Below are positions 22,803 to 31,459 of a DNA stretch of 64,000 nt, piece by piece. Position 1 is the first letter of the stretch, and each line of letters opens with the position of its first letter. The DNA comes from an uncultured Clostridia bacterium. Its GTDB lineage: Bacteria; Bacillota; Clostridia; Oscillospirales; Ruminococcaceae. The translations under genes and the position numbers were made by a program. The notes beneath the pieces were generated by a model. The model was not told the origin of the DNA, did not search any database, and worked only from the letters and a program-made list of their open reading frames with translations. Where the stretch lies: the NCBI GenBank assembly GCA_947383835.1, contig CANDEV010000001.1:186001-250000 (forward strand), written 5' to 3'.

Positions 22803-24827
22803 ATGGAAAACAATGATAAAAGATATAATAAAAAACCTTCCCGCGACAACCGTCCCTCGTTCCCGAAAAGGGCAGTAATTACGGGGGGAATGCCCTATGG
22901 AAACAAGCAGCTCCACTTCGGTCATGTGGGGGGCGTTTTCGTTTTTGCGGACGTTTACGCAAGGTTTCTCCGTGACAGGATAGGCTCGGAAAACGTTATT
23001 TTTGTTTCGGGTACGGACTGCTACGGCTCCCCTATTGCCGAAAGCTACAGAAAGCTTATCGAGGAGCAGGGCGGCAGCGGTACTATCGAGGATTTCGTCC
23101 GCGGCAACCATGAGGCGCAGAAGAAAACCCTTGACGATTACGGGATCAGTTTGAACCTTTTCGGAGCTTCGGGACTTGGCAAGACCGCTGAGATACACAA
23201 CAAGGTCTCAGATTGGTTTATCAGAAAGCTTTACGAAAACGGTCATCTGCAAAAGATAACTTCGGCACAGTTTTACGATGAAAAGGCGGGTACTTACCTC
23301 AACGGCAGGCAGGTCGTGGGAAAATGCCCCGTGCAGGGCTGCCAGTCTGAAAAGGGTTATGCGGACGAGTGCGATCTGGGACACCAGTATATGCCAAAGG
23401 ATTTGATAGACCCTAAGAGTACGCTTACCGGGGAAACTCCCGTTATGCGGGACGCCGCAAACTGGTATTTCAAGCTTACCGACCACTATGATATCCTGCG
23501 GGAATATGCCGCCGATCTTAGGCAGCGTGAGAATGTGCGGCAGGTAGTACACAAGACTGTTTCGGAATTTTTAGAGCCGCCCGTGATATATATTATGAAT
23601 GACTTCCGCGAAAAATACGAAGAAGTCAAGCCCCAACTTGAAAAGCATGAGTTGATTGAGGAAGCGAAAAAAACTTCCTTTACAATAGTTTTTAAAGACC
23701 TTACGGACAGGGAAAAATCCTGCGAGGTACTTTCCGCAGCTGGAATACGTTTCCGCACGGGAAAGACCCTTGTGCCTTTCCGTCTAACGGGCAACATAGA
23801 TTGGGGCGTACCCGCTCCCGTACTTGAAGACGAAGACCCGCTGACGGTATGGGTGTGGCCGGAGTCGCTGTGGGCGCCTATTTCATTTACACAGGCGTAC
23901 CTGGAATCTATCGGTAAAAATACCGACGAGTGGAAAAAATACTGGTGCTCCAAGGACGCGCAGGTCTACCAGTTTATAGGTCAGGACAATATTTATTTTT
24001 ACGGAGTTGCGGAAATGGCTATGTTTATGGCTCTGCAGGGCAAGAATGATCTTTCCTGCGACCCTGCCGAGGGTGAACTGCAATTGCCGATACTGGTTGC
24101 AAATCATCACATTCTGTTTTTGGACAAAAAGGCTTCCAGCAGCGGCGCGGTAAAGCCTCCCATGGCTGCGGAATTACTGGATTATTATACTGCGGAGCAG
24201 CTTCGTATGCACTTCCTCAGCCTCGGTTTGGGAATGAGGAGTGTGAGCTTCCAGCCAAAGCCCCTTAACCCTGCCGCAAAGGAAGACGAGGGCGACCCCG
24301 TTGTAAAGGAAGGTTTCCTGCTTTCCAACGTGTTTAACAGAATAATACGTACCTGCTTTTATGACGCGCAGAAGTACCTTGACGGCAAAATGCCTGTGGG
24401 TACTGTTGACGCTGAAATCATTGCCGAATCGGAAAAAGCTGTACTGGAGTACGAGCGGTTCATGTACAAATTTGAGTTTCATCAGGTCACCTACGTTTTG
24501 GACTCCTATATACGCAAGGCGAGCAAGTACATGGCAAAGGCAAAGGCAGAGGCTGACAAGGCGGACGACAACGAACTGCGGAAAAAGTGGATGACAAATG
24601 TTTTCCACATGATAAAGACTGCGGCGGTATTGCTGCACCCTATCGCTCCTGTTGGAACTGAAATGGTTCGGGATTACCTCAATATCGGCGATGAGCTTTG
24701 GAACTGGGACTACATTTTTGACAGTCTTGCAGACAATATCCTCAAGGGCGAGACAGAACACGAGATAAAATTCCTTGAACCTCGTGTGGACTTCTTCAAA
24801 CGGCATGAAAGCCAATTTGCAGACTGA
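22803..24827 (+). CDS. metG: methionyl-tRNA synthetase-like class I enzyme, KMSKS altered to KASSS
   Basis: 674 residues. Class I synthetase core: ITGGMPYGNKQLHFGHVGG with HIGH-equivalent HFGH (38-41), a zinc-knuckle-like GKCPVQGC...DECDLGHQY in the connective domain, IDWGVPAP, and an anticodon-domain helix NVFNRIIRTCFYDAQKYLDG. The loop expected to be KMSKS reads KASSS at 443-447. An additional ~60-residue segment (about 260-325) before IDWGVPAP is larger than usual. MetRS is the best match; a paralogue rather than the housekeeping enzyme is possible. There is no C-terminal tRNA-binding EMAP-type domain. Confidence 0.75.
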   Translation: MENNDKRYNKKPSRDNRPSFPKRAVITGGMPYGNKQLHFGHVGGVFVFADVYARFLRDRIGSENVIFVSGTDCYGSPIAESYRKLIEEQGGSGTIEDFVRGNHEAQKKTLDDYGISLNLFGASGLGKTAEIHNKVSDWFIRKLYENGHLQKITSAQFYDEKAGTYLNGRQVVGKCPVQGCQSEKGYADECDLGHQYMPKDLIDPKSTLTGETPVMRDAANWYFKLTDHYDILREYAADLRQRENVRQVVHKTVSEFLEPPVIYIMNDFREKYEEVKPQLEKHELIEEAKKTSFTIVFKDLTDREKSCEVLSAAGIRFRTGKTLVPFRLTGNIDWGVPAPVLEDEDPLTVWVWPESLWAPISFTQAYLESIGKNTDEWKKYWCSKDAQVYQFIGQDNIYFYGVAEMAMFMALQGKNDLSCDPAEGELQLPILVANHHILFLDKKASSSGAVKPPMAAELLDYYTAEQLRMHFLSLGLGMRSVSFQPKPLNPAAKEDEGDPVVKEGFLLSNVFNRIIRTCFYDAQKYLDGKMPVGTVDAEIIAESEKAVLEYERFMYKFEFHQVTYVLDSYIRKASKYMAKAKAEADKADDNELRKKWMTNVFHMIKTAAVLLHPIAPVGTEMVRDYLNIGDELWNWDYIFDSLADNILKGETEHEIKFLEPRVDFFKRHESQFAD

Positions 24828-24839
24828 GGCAGGCTGTCT

Positions 24840-24906
24840 TGTTCTATCCCAAAGTTAGATATAAGTACAACAAAATTTACCAATCCCCTATCAAGGGGCA
24901 GGTTAG
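24840..24906. repeat. P2 family repeat copy
   Basis: TGTTCTATCCCAAAGTTAGA...CCCCTATCAAGGGGCAGGT. Ungapped alignment with the inverse of 45493-45560 at roughly 70% identity by eye. Confidence 0.65.
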
Positions 24907-24911
24907 ATACG

Positions 24912-24945
24912 AAAACACCTCCGAGAAACGCTCGGAGGTGTTTTT
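24912..24945. terminator. bidirectional terminator between metG and metA
   Basis: AAAACACCTCCGAG pairs with CTCGGAGGTGTTTTT around AAACG. T-run on the plus side and A-run on the minus side, between convergent genes. Confidence 0.9.
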
Positions 24946-24965
24946 CATTATTTATTATTAATTTT

Positions 24966-25895
24966 TCAGTACGCCAATCCGTCCAACTCTTCAAGGTCAT
25001 AGGGCGTTTTTTGGTACACACAATAATTCACCCAGTTTGAAAACAGCAGATTAGCGTGCGCCCGCCAGTTAAAATGGGGCGGCTGAGAGGGGTCATCGTA
25101 TGGAAAATAATGCTTGGGGACTTGTATATCCAAGCCCTTATCCTTGTCGCGGAAATACTCGTTTGCAAGCGTAAAACGGTCGTACTCAAAATGCCCCATG
25201 AGAAAGAACCGCCGCTCCTCCCTGTCGGCAATAATATTCACTCCCGACTCGTTTGAGAATGCGAGTATTTTCAGGTCGCGGACTTTCTCCACGTCCATGC
25301 GGCGTATCTCGGTATGCCGCGAATGGGGGACGCTGAAAGCCTCATCGAAGCCCCTTAACAGCGGGTGATTTGCCACCTCCGCCTTATGGGGGAAAATGCC
25401 GAACATTTTCTGCGGCAGGTCGTATTTAGGTATGCCGTAATGGTAATAAAGTCCCGCCTGCGCTCCCCAGCAGATATGTAAAACCGAGTAAACATTGTGC
25501 CGCGACCACTCCATTATTTGGCAAAGCTCCTGCCAGTAATCCACTTCTTCAAAGGGTATCTGCTCTACTGGTGCACCCGTTATTATCAAGCCGTCGAATT
25601 TTTCCGACTTAACGTCCTCAAAGGTTTTGTAAAATTTCGTCAAATGCTCGGCGGAGGTGTTTTTTGTAACGTGGCTTGCCATTTGGATAAGCTCGATGTC
25701 CACCTGTATAGGGGTATTGGAAAGCAATCTTAAAAGCTGGGTCTCGGTCTCGATTTTTTTCGGCATAAGATTTACTATTGCAATCCTAAGGGGACGTATA
25801 TCCTGATGCATTGCGTCCGCGTCGGTCATAACGAAAATATTTTCGTTGTTAAGCACCGTATAGGCAGGCAAATTATTAGGTATATTAATTGGCAT
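24966..25895 (-). CDS. metA: homoserine O-acetyltransferase (MetA family)
   Basis: 309 residues. Catalytic Cys142 in LHICWGAQAG, His235 and Glu237 in FLMGHFEYDR, at exactly the usual numbering. Residue 111 is Glu (GAPVEQIPFEE), which in this family marks acetyl-CoA users; succinyl-CoA enzymes have Gly. It therefore likely acetylates homoserine for methionine synthesis, fed by hom at 50-51 kb. The ATG has CGGAGGAACAAGCA before it and overlaps the end of the upstream lipoprotein gene by 11 bases, so the two are co-transcribed. Confidence 0.95.
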   Translation of the reverse strand: MPINIPNNLPAYTVLNNENIFVMTDADAMHQDIRPLRIAIVNLMPKKIETETQLLRLLSNTPIQVDIELIQMASHVTKNTSAEHLTKFYKTFEDVKSEKFDGLIITGAPVEQIPFEEVDYWQELCQIMEWSRHNVYSVLHICWGAQAGLYYHYGIPKYDLPQKMFGIFPHKAEVANHPLLRGFDEAFSVPHSRHTEIRRMDVEKVRDLKILAFSNESGVNIIADREERRFFLMGHFEYDRFTLANEYFRDKDKGLDIQVPKHYFPYDDPSQPPHFNWRAHANLLFSNWVNYCVYQKTPYDLEELDGLAY

Positions 25896-26472
25896 TGCTT
25901 GTTCCTCCGTTTGTTGTATTGGAATATACTGTGTCTGCTGATATGGCAGGCGAAAATACCGTATCCCTTTGAGGGTGACCTCCCAACGCGGTATCTCTTG
26001 TCACGTTCGGCACGCTCACGGTAATGACTGTACTGTTCTCGGTTTCCGCGGTTGTTTCTGCGACAGAGGTTGAGGTGCTTTCGGTTTCAGACTCAGGAAC
26101 CTCCGTTACCGCAGTGGTTTGAGTTTCTTCCCCAAAGGAGGACACCTCCTCCGTCATAACATGAGTAAACACAGCGGCAGTATCGCGGGAGACCTGCTCC
26201 GCCCCGCCGCCGCGGAAAGCCGTATCCGGAGCAGCTCCGGGCAGGTGCGTAAAGGAAGTCCCCCTGCCGCTTTCGGAGGTTGCTTCACTTTCCGAATAAG
26301 TAGCCATATACTCGCTGAACGTGTCCACAAAAGATGTGGTGGTCATAGTCATGGTGGTAAGGTTCGGAGGATTCTCCGTAAACATAACTACCCTTGTTCC
26401 GTTGTCGTTACTGCAGCCGCTTAGCAGGGCTGCCGCAAAAATAAAAATCAAAGCAAATAATAATTTTTTCAT
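25885..26472 (-). CDS. Thr/Ser-rich lipoprotein
   Basis: 195 residues from ATG 26472. Signal peptide MKKLLFALIFIFAAALLSGC, lipobox LSGC with Cys20. The rest is low-complexity Thr/Ser/Glu (TTMTMTTTS, ESETESTSTSVAETTAETE) with RDTAVF/RDTALGG/RDTVFSP repeats; no known domain. Its last 11 bases overlap metA. No normal ribosome site before the ATG and the promoter puts transcription start at or within about two bases of it, so the mRNA may be leaderless. Confidence 0.65.
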   Translation of the reverse strand: MKKLLFALIFIFAAALLSGCSNDNGTRVVMFTENPPNLTTMTMTTTSFVDTFSEYMATYSESEATSESGRGTSFTHLPGAAPDTAFRGGGAEQVSRDTAAVFTHVMTEEVSSFGEETQTTAVTEVPESETESTSTSVAETTAETENSTVITVSVPNVTRDTALGGHPQRDTVFSPAISADTVYSNTTNGGTSNAN

Positions 26473-26480
26473 AATATAAT

Positions 26481-26509
26481 ATTGTAGCACAATCCGACCG
26501 AATTTTCAA
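26481..26509 (-). promoter_or_regulatory. promoter of the lipoprotein-metA operon
   Basis: Minus strand: TTGAAA (26504-26509), 17-bp spacer, TACAAT (26481-26486). Expected transcription start near 26474, right at the ATG 26472. Confidence 0.55.
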
Positions 26510-26543
26510 GTACATAATATGAATTATTGCTCCACCGATTTTC

Positions 26544-28028
26544 TCACAACAAAATTTGCTTTGTCGCAGTCTCTTCACAGAACCGCTTGTCATGCTCCAC
26601 AAACAGCATGGTCGCCTCGGATGCTTTAAGCAGCTCCTCAATTTGTATCCTCGACAGCACGTCGATATAGTTAAGCGGCTCGTCCCAGATGTAAAGATGA
26701 GCCTGCTCCGACAAGCTTCGGGCAAGCATTACCTTTTTCTTCTGCCCCTGACTGTAGCTTTCAATGGGACGTGAAAAAAGCTCCCTTGAAAAATCAAGCT
26801 TACGCAGAATTGCCTTGAACAAGGTCTCGTCAATTCGGTACTCCTCAATATAGTCATCAAGAGTACCCCGCAGGCTGTCCGACGACTGACGGACGCAGGA
26901 TATTTTAAGTCCGCTTGCTTTGGTAATTACTCCTCTGTAACCGTCTGTCTCTCCCAATATCAGATTTATGATACTTGTTTTGCCGCTGCCGTTCCTGCCG
27001 CACAGTGCAATTCGGTCTCCCCTGCAAACCGTAAAGCTCAATCCGCTGAAAACCGTTTCGCCGTCATAGCAAAGCGAAACGTCCCGAAAATCTATCAATT
27101 GGGAGCTGTGATATTTCAAGGGGGACAATTTCAGCGCGGAAGCCTCCTCCGTATTTTGCAGAAGCTTGCTTTTTTCCGAAATATTTTTCTCGATACGGTT
27201 CTCCATGGACTTTGCGCGGTTCATAAGCTTAGCGGACTTTTTAGATATGAAATCCCTCCTGCCCTTAGTTTTTTCGGTCTTTGTCGGATCAAAACCTATT
27301 TTCTCGGCAGCAAGCTTGTCGGAATGTGCCGCAGCCTTTTTTGCCGCCTGCTCCAACTGTCGTATCTCCCTTTTCAGGCGTTCGTTTTGAGTTTGTTCAA
27401 ACTGCTCCTGACGTTCACGGTTTTCATTCCATGTGCTGTAATTTCCTTTCTGCACCTCGATATTCATTTTGTTTATTACCAAAATATGGTCAACACAGGC
27501 GTCGAGAAAAGCTCTGTCATGGGAAACAAGGATAAATCCCGACTTTCTTTTCAGATAAGCGGCAAGAACTTCCCTCGCGTGAATGTCAAGATGATTTGTG
27601 GGCTCGTCGATAAGCAGAAAGCTGTTTTCCCGCAGGAACATTCCTATAATAAGAATTTTCGTCTGCTCGCCGTTGGAAAGCAGTTCAAAGGGACGGTACA
27701 TAAGCGCCTCGTCCGCTTCAAGAAGATTAAGCTCCCGCCGTATCTGCCATTCCTCCGCCTGCGGAGCAATTTCACGAATAACGTCCGCCGCAAAATACGC
27801 GTCCGCGGGAGCGTAGGGAAAATACTCAAAATCCGCCGAGGATATTATTTCACCGGTGTATTCAAGTTCCCCCATAAGCAGCTTCAGCAGGGTAGTCTTT
27901 CCCCGACCGTTGCGCCCCGTGAAACCGAGCCTCCAAGCTGTGTCAAGCTGCAAGCTGACATTTTCAAATACTTTTTCAAAGCTTCCGTCATATTCAAAAG
28001 AAAGATTTTTAATATTGATAATTGACAT
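26544..28028 (-). CDS. ABC-F ribosome-protection ATPase (Lsa/Vga-like)
   Basis: 494 residues from ATG 28028 with GGAGGGATAC before it; the longer frame to 28235 is the regulatory leader. Two ABC domains: Walker A GRNGRGKTT (38-46) and a second GRNGSGKTS; signatures LLSNGEQTK and YSQGQKKKV; Walker B FLLIDEPTNHLD and LYIWDEPLNYID. The charged linker between them (KKAAAHSDKLAAEK ... ISEKSKLLQN) is the antibiotic-resistance-domain region that reaches the peptidyl-transferase centre. No TM domain. The N-terminus MSIINIKNLSFEYDGSFEKV and DEPLNYIDVLSRIQIEELL fit the Lsa group, which protects against lincosamides, streptogramin A and pleuromutilins. The actual drug range here is inference. Confidence 0.85.
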   Translation of the reverse strand: MSIINIKNLSFEYDGSFEKVFENVSLQLDTAWRLGFTGRNGRGKTTLLKLLMGELEYTGEIISSADFEYFPYAPADAYFAADVIREIAPQAEEWQIRRELNLLEADEALMYRPFELLSNGEQTKILIIGMFLRENSFLLIDEPTNHLDIHAREVLAAYLKRKSGFILVSHDRAFLDACVDHILVINKMNIEVQKGNYSTWNENRERQEQFEQTQNERLKREIRQLEQAAKKAAAHSDKLAAEKIGFDPTKTEKTKGRRDFISKKSAKLMNRAKSMENRIEKNISEKSKLLQNTEEASALKLSPLKYHSSQLIDFRDVSLCYDGETVFSGLSFTVCRGDRIALCGRNGSGKTSIINLILGETDGYRGVITKASGLKISCVRQSSDSLRGTLDDYIEEYRIDETLFKAILRKLDFSRELFSRPIESYSQGQKKKVMLARSLSEQAHLYIWDEPLNYIDVLSRIQIEELLKASEATMLFVEHDKRFCEETATKQILL

Positions 28029-28056
28029 ACGTATCCCTCCGCGTTCGATAAAAATA

Positions 28057-28085
28057 AAAGACCGCAGAAAATATCCGCAGTCTTT
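28057..28085 (-). terminator. attenuator terminator in the ABC-F leader
   Basis: Minus strand: AAAGACTGCGG, loop ATATTTT, CTGCGGTCTTT with two G-U pairs, then TTTATTTTT, ending about 20 bp before the ABC-F start codon and just before its ribosome site. Confidence 0.75.
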
Positions 28086-28238
28086 CAAACGCAAAAGGAT
28101 ACGCCCGTAACAGGACGCGCCGCCCCCAAAAGGACGGTTATGCTTAAAGAAAGTGCGAACATTTCCTGCCCGCATATCATCGCACGGCAAAGCAACACGG
28201 AGAATACCCTGTGCCAAAGTCGTATTGATATGCAAAAT

Positions 28239-28259
28239 TCAGCAAGAAACTGTACGCAT
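28239..28259 (-). CDS. six-residue leader peptide MRTVSC
   Basis: ATG at 28259 directly behind GAGGTGGAAAG (28261-28270), reading MRTVSC and then TGA. It starts about 25 nt after the predicted transcription start and lies 210 nt before the ABC-F gene. Many antibiotic-responsive ABC-F genes have a short upstream peptide plus a terminator; the pair here fits that plan. The peptide is inferred from position and ribosome site. Confidence 0.6.
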   Translation of the reverse strand: MRTVSC

Positions 28260-28289
28260 CTTTCCACCTCAAATCGTATTGTTTTCATC

Positions 28290-28318
28290 ATTATAGCACA
28301 GGACGGTTTTTTTGTCAA
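28290..28318 (-). promoter_or_regulatory. promoter of the ABC-F gene
   Basis: Minus strand: perfect TTGACA (28313-28318), 17-bp spacer, perfect TATAAT (28290-28295). Such a strong promoter with a terminator behind it indicates control by attenuation. Confidence 0.85.
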
Positions 28319-28346
28319 GTAATTTTTTAATTTACCTATTTAAAAA

Positions 28347-28375
28347 TTGACATAACCGTGTATTTATGGTATAAT
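28347..28375 (+). promoter_or_regulatory. promoter of manA
   Basis: Perfect TTGACA (28347-28352), 17-bp spacer, perfect TATAAT (28370-28375) with extended TGG. Transcription should start near 28382, just before the palindromic element. Confidence 0.8.
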
Positions 28376-28392
28376 TATACATAGCTTATTTC

Positions 28393-28554
28393 AGAACCTG
28401 TCCACATAGGAATGGCGCACGTCTTTTTGGTAAATCTTGCCGCTGACTGCGTTAAAAATCCTCGAAATACCCGCGTATTCCTGCGGATTTTTGCCTTGTC
28501 AGCGACAAAATTCTACTCAAAAATCCGCACACCCTTCCTATGCGGACAGGTTCT
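28393..28554. repeat. 162-bp element with inverted ends in the manA leader
   Basis: The ends AGAACCTGTCCACATAGGAA and the inverse complement of TTCCTATGCGGACAGGTTCT match at 19 of 20 bases. Inside is a second pair (AAAAATCCTCG... and ...TGCGGATTTTT). No coding capacity that I can support. It lies wholly in the manA 5' untranslated region. Confidence 0.75.
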
Positions 28555-28584
28555 CAAAATTTTATTTTTCGGGAGGAATTTTTT

Positions 28585-29547
28585 ATGTATCCAATGCTTT
28601 TAAAACCTGCTTTTAAGGACTATCTCTGGGGCGGCACACGTCTCCGCGACGATTTCGGAAAGGACTGCGATTTTGAAAAGATCGCCGAAAGCTGGGAACT
28701 TTCCTGCCACAAGGACGGCAACTCCGTTATTTCCAACGGCGAATATGCGGGAAAAACTCTTGCGGAATATATCGAAACGGCGGGAAAAACCGTTCTCGGC
28801 AGCAACTGTCAGCGGTTTGAACAGTTCCCCATACTCATAAAGCTTATCGACGCCAAGGACAATCTTTCCGTTCAAGTACACCCCAACAACGAGTACGCAC
28901 AGCGGGTCGAGGGCGAATACGGCAAGACGGAAATGTGGTACATCGTTGACTGCGACGAGGGAGCGGAGCTTTTGTACGGCTTTAAAAAAGAAGTTACTAA
29001 AGAGGAATTCCGCGAGAGGATAGAGAACAATACACTTCTTGAGATCACGCAGTCCGTACCTGTTAAAAAGGGCGACGTTTTCTTTATCGAGGCGGGAACT
29101 CTCCACGCTATCGGCAAGGGTATCCTTATCGCGGAGATACAGCAGAATTCCAACACCACTTACCGTATTTACGATTACGGAAGAGTGGGCGCGGACGGCA
29201 AGCCGAGACAGCTCCACATTGACAAGGCTGTTGAGGTTACCAACCTTTGCCCCGCAAAGCCGTACCCCAAAACGGAAAGCTTTGAGGAAAACGGCGCAGT
29301 AAAGCGTTTGCTGTCGAAATGCGAATATTTTACGGTCTACTCCGTTGACGCGGAAAAAGAGGCAACCTTTAACGCGGACGCAACATCATTCCACAACATA
29401 TTGATACTGGAGGGAGAAGCCGTGCTGAAGTGCGGAAATGAAACTCTCTCATTGAAGAAAGGAGACAGCGTTTTCGTTCCTGCGGGCTGCGGGGAGTATA
29501 CTCTGACGGGAGCGTTCAGGTCGGTATTTACAAAAATCGACGGGTAA
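28585..29547 (+). CDS. manA: mannose-6-phosphate isomerase, class I
   Basis: 320 residues from ATG 28585 with GGGAGGA. Cupin fold; interconverts mannose-6-phosphate and fructose-6-phosphate with zinc. Motifs: KPAFKDYLWGGTRL at the N-terminus, LSVQVHPNNEYA with metal ligands Gln and His, GKTEMWYIVD with Glu, and EAGTLHAIGKG with His. Short Firmicute form. Possible first gene of a plus-strand run that includes a MATE exporter and small enzymes. Confidence 0.92.
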   Translation: MYPMLLKPAFKDYLWGGTRLRDDFGKDCDFEKIAESWELSCHKDGNSVISNGEYAGKTLAEYIETAGKTVLGSNCQRFEQFPILIKLIDAKDNLSVQVHPNNEYAQRVEGEYGKTEMWYIVDCDEGAELLYGFKKEVTKEEFRERIENNTLLEITQSVPVKKGDVFFIEAGTLHAIGKGILIAEIQQNSNTTYRIYDYGRVGADGKPRQLHIDKAVEVTNLCPAKPYPKTESFEENGAVKRLLSKCEYFTVYSVDAEKEATFNADATSFHNILILEGEAVLKCGNETLSLKKGDSVFVPAGCGEYTLTGAFRSVFTKIDG

Positions 29548-29562
29548 AACGTCATACACTAT

Positions 29563-30954
29563 ATGAATTTCAAAAAGTTTATCGGAGACAGAAATTTTTA
29601 CAGAACAGTATTTGCTATTGCCGTTCCTATCATGATTCAGAACGGCATAACAAATTTTGTAGCCCTGCTTGACAACATTATGGTGGGGCAGTTAGGCACG
29701 GAACAGATGTCGGGTACTGCTGTGGCAAACCAGCTTATGTTCGTGTTCAATCTTTGCATATTCGGACTGCTTGCGGGTCCCGGAATATTCGGGGCGCAGT
29801 TTTACGGTCAAGGCAGCAATGAGGGCGTGCGGAACGTTTTCCGCTTCAAGGTGCTTATCGGCGTTATCGCTTTCGCCGCGGGAACGCTGATACTTTCCTT
29901 TTTCGGGGACGGTCTTATAAATTCCTACCTGACGGGCGAGGGGCAGAGCGGCGACAGGGAGCTTATTTTCAAATCAGGTAAGGAATATCTGAGCATAATG
30001 CTTGTGGGACTTATCCCCTTTACCGCCACTCAGATATACGCTTCGACCTTACGTGAAACAAACTGCACGATCCCCCCTATGTTTGCGGGACTTGCGGCTG
30101 TACTGGTAAATCTTGTCCTTGACTGGGCGCTTATTTTCGGAAAGCTGGGACTTCCCCAAATGGGCGTTCGCGGCGCGGCTCTCGCTACGGTAATCGCGCG
30201 GTTTGCGGAGTGCGCCATAGTTATCGCCTACACCCATGCGAAAAGCGGCAGAAATCTGTTTATCAAGGGCGCGTTCCGCAGTATGAAAATCCCAAAGGAG
30301 CTTGTGATAAAAATAGCTGTAAGCGGTCTGCCGCTGGCAGTGAACGAATTTTTCTGGTCGTCGGGAATGGCGAAGCTGAACCAGTGCTACTCACAAAGGG
30401 GACTGGATATTGTTGCAGCGACGAATATTTCCTCAACTATACTCAATCTTTTCAACGTGGTCTATATCGCCCTCGGTTCGGCTGTCGGCATTATTGTGGG
30501 ACAGATACTCGGCTCGGGAGACATGAAAAGAGCAAGGGAGACCGACACAAAGCTCATCGCTTTCAGCATTACGGCGGGAGCGCTTACAGGCGGCATAATG
30601 GCGGCTTTGTCGGGAGTTTTCCCAATGTTCTACGATACAACGGAGCAGGTTCGTGGACTTGCTTCAACGTTTATAATAATTCTCGGAATTTTTACTCCCG
30701 TTCAGGCGTTTATAAACGCGGCGTATTTCACGCTCCGTTCGGGCGGTCAGACCTATATCACGCTGATTTTCGACAGCGTATTTATGTGGGTAATTTCAGT
30801 GCCGACGGCTTTGCTGCTGGTAAAATTCACGAATTTTGACATAACGCTGATTTATTTTATCTGTCAGGCTGTGGATATAATAAAGGTTGTGATCGGACTT
30901 GTACTTCTTAAAAAGGGCGTATGGATACGTAATATTGTTAGTGAGGAAAAATAA
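29563..30954 (+). CDS. MATE family efflux transporter
   Basis: 463 residues with about twelve TM helices; begins MNFKKFIGDRNFYRTVFAIAVPIMIQNGITNF, a common Clostridial MATE start, followed by ALLDNIMVGQLGTEQMSGTAVANQ. MATE proteins export drugs or metabolites using Na+ or H+ gradients. No clear ribosome site precedes the ATG, which lies 15 bp after manA, so translation may be coupled to it. Substrate unknown. Confidence 0.9.
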   Translation: MNFKKFIGDRNFYRTVFAIAVPIMIQNGITNFVALLDNIMVGQLGTEQMSGTAVANQLMFVFNLCIFGLLAGPGIFGAQFYGQGSNEGVRNVFRFKVLIGVIAFAAGTLILSFFGDGLINSYLTGEGQSGDRELIFKSGKEYLSIMLVGLIPFTATQIYASTLRETNCTIPPMFAGLAAVLVNLVLDWALIFGKLGLPQMGVRGAALATVIARFAECAIVIAYTHAKSGRNLFIKGAFRSMKIPKELVIKIAVSGLPLAVNEFFWSSGMAKLNQCYSQRGLDIVAATNISSTILNLFNVVYIALGSAVGIIVGQILGSGDMKRARETDTKLIAFSITAGALTGGIMAALSGVFPMFYDTTEQVRGLASTFIIILGIFTPVQAFINAAYFTLRSGGQTYITLIFDSVFMWVISVPTALLLVKFTNFDITLIYFICQAVDIIKVVIGLVLLKKGVWIRNIVSEEK

Positions 30955-30956
30955 AA

Positions 30957-31421
30957 ATGTGCATAGTATGCGATAGGATAGAAATGATAAAAAACGGCAT
31001 TAATCCCTATTTTGTAAAGGAGCTTGAAACGGGTTACGTTGTTATCGGCGACAATCAGCATTTTTACGGCTACACGCTTTTCCTGTACAAAGAACACGGA
31101 AACAAGACCGAGCTGTTTCATCTTGATACTGCCGAGCGGCTGAAATTCCTTGAGGAAATGTCTATCGATGCGGAGGCTGTCTCAAAGGCTTTCGGAGCGG
31201 ATAAGATGAACTATGAATTGCTTGGAATGGGGGACGCGCATCTCCACTGGCACTTATATCCCCGTGTGGACGGCGATATTGAGAATTACGGAAACAATGG
31301 CAGGGGTCCCGTTTGGTGGTATCCTATGGAAAAGATGTACAGCGATGATAACCGTCCCACCGATGAGGAATTGTCCGAAATGAAGCGGAAGCTGCTTGCC
31401 GAGCTGTATAAGCTGCTGTAA
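30957..31421 (+). CDS. HIT family hydrolase-like protein
   Basis: 154 residues. The histidine triad reads HLHWHLYPR (about residues 95-103), as in Hint/Fhit-type nucleotide hydrolases and transferases. The N-terminus MCIVCDRI has the CxxC often seen in the family. Likely substrate: a dinucleotide or nucleoside phosphoramidate; not determinable. Starts 2 bp after the MATE stop, GAGG upstream. Confidence 0.88.
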   Translation: MCIVCDRIEMIKNGINPYFVKELETGYVVIGDNQHFYGYTLFLYKEHGNKTELFHLDTAERLKFLEEMSIDAEAVSKAFGADKMNYELLGMGDAHLHWHLYPRVDGDIENYGNNGRGPVWWYPMEKMYSDDNRPTDEELSEMKRKLLAELYKLL

Positions 31422-31459
31422 AAAGTTTACAACTAAATTTAATTCAAGGAGCAATTCTT

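Noticed and set aside
28029..28235. N-terminal extension of the ABC-F protein
   Set aside because: This frame runs through the terminator and leader; the family starts at MSIINIKNLSF.
28412..28603. ORF inside the manA leader element
   Set aside because: Overlaps an inverted-repeat element, no ribosome site, no family.
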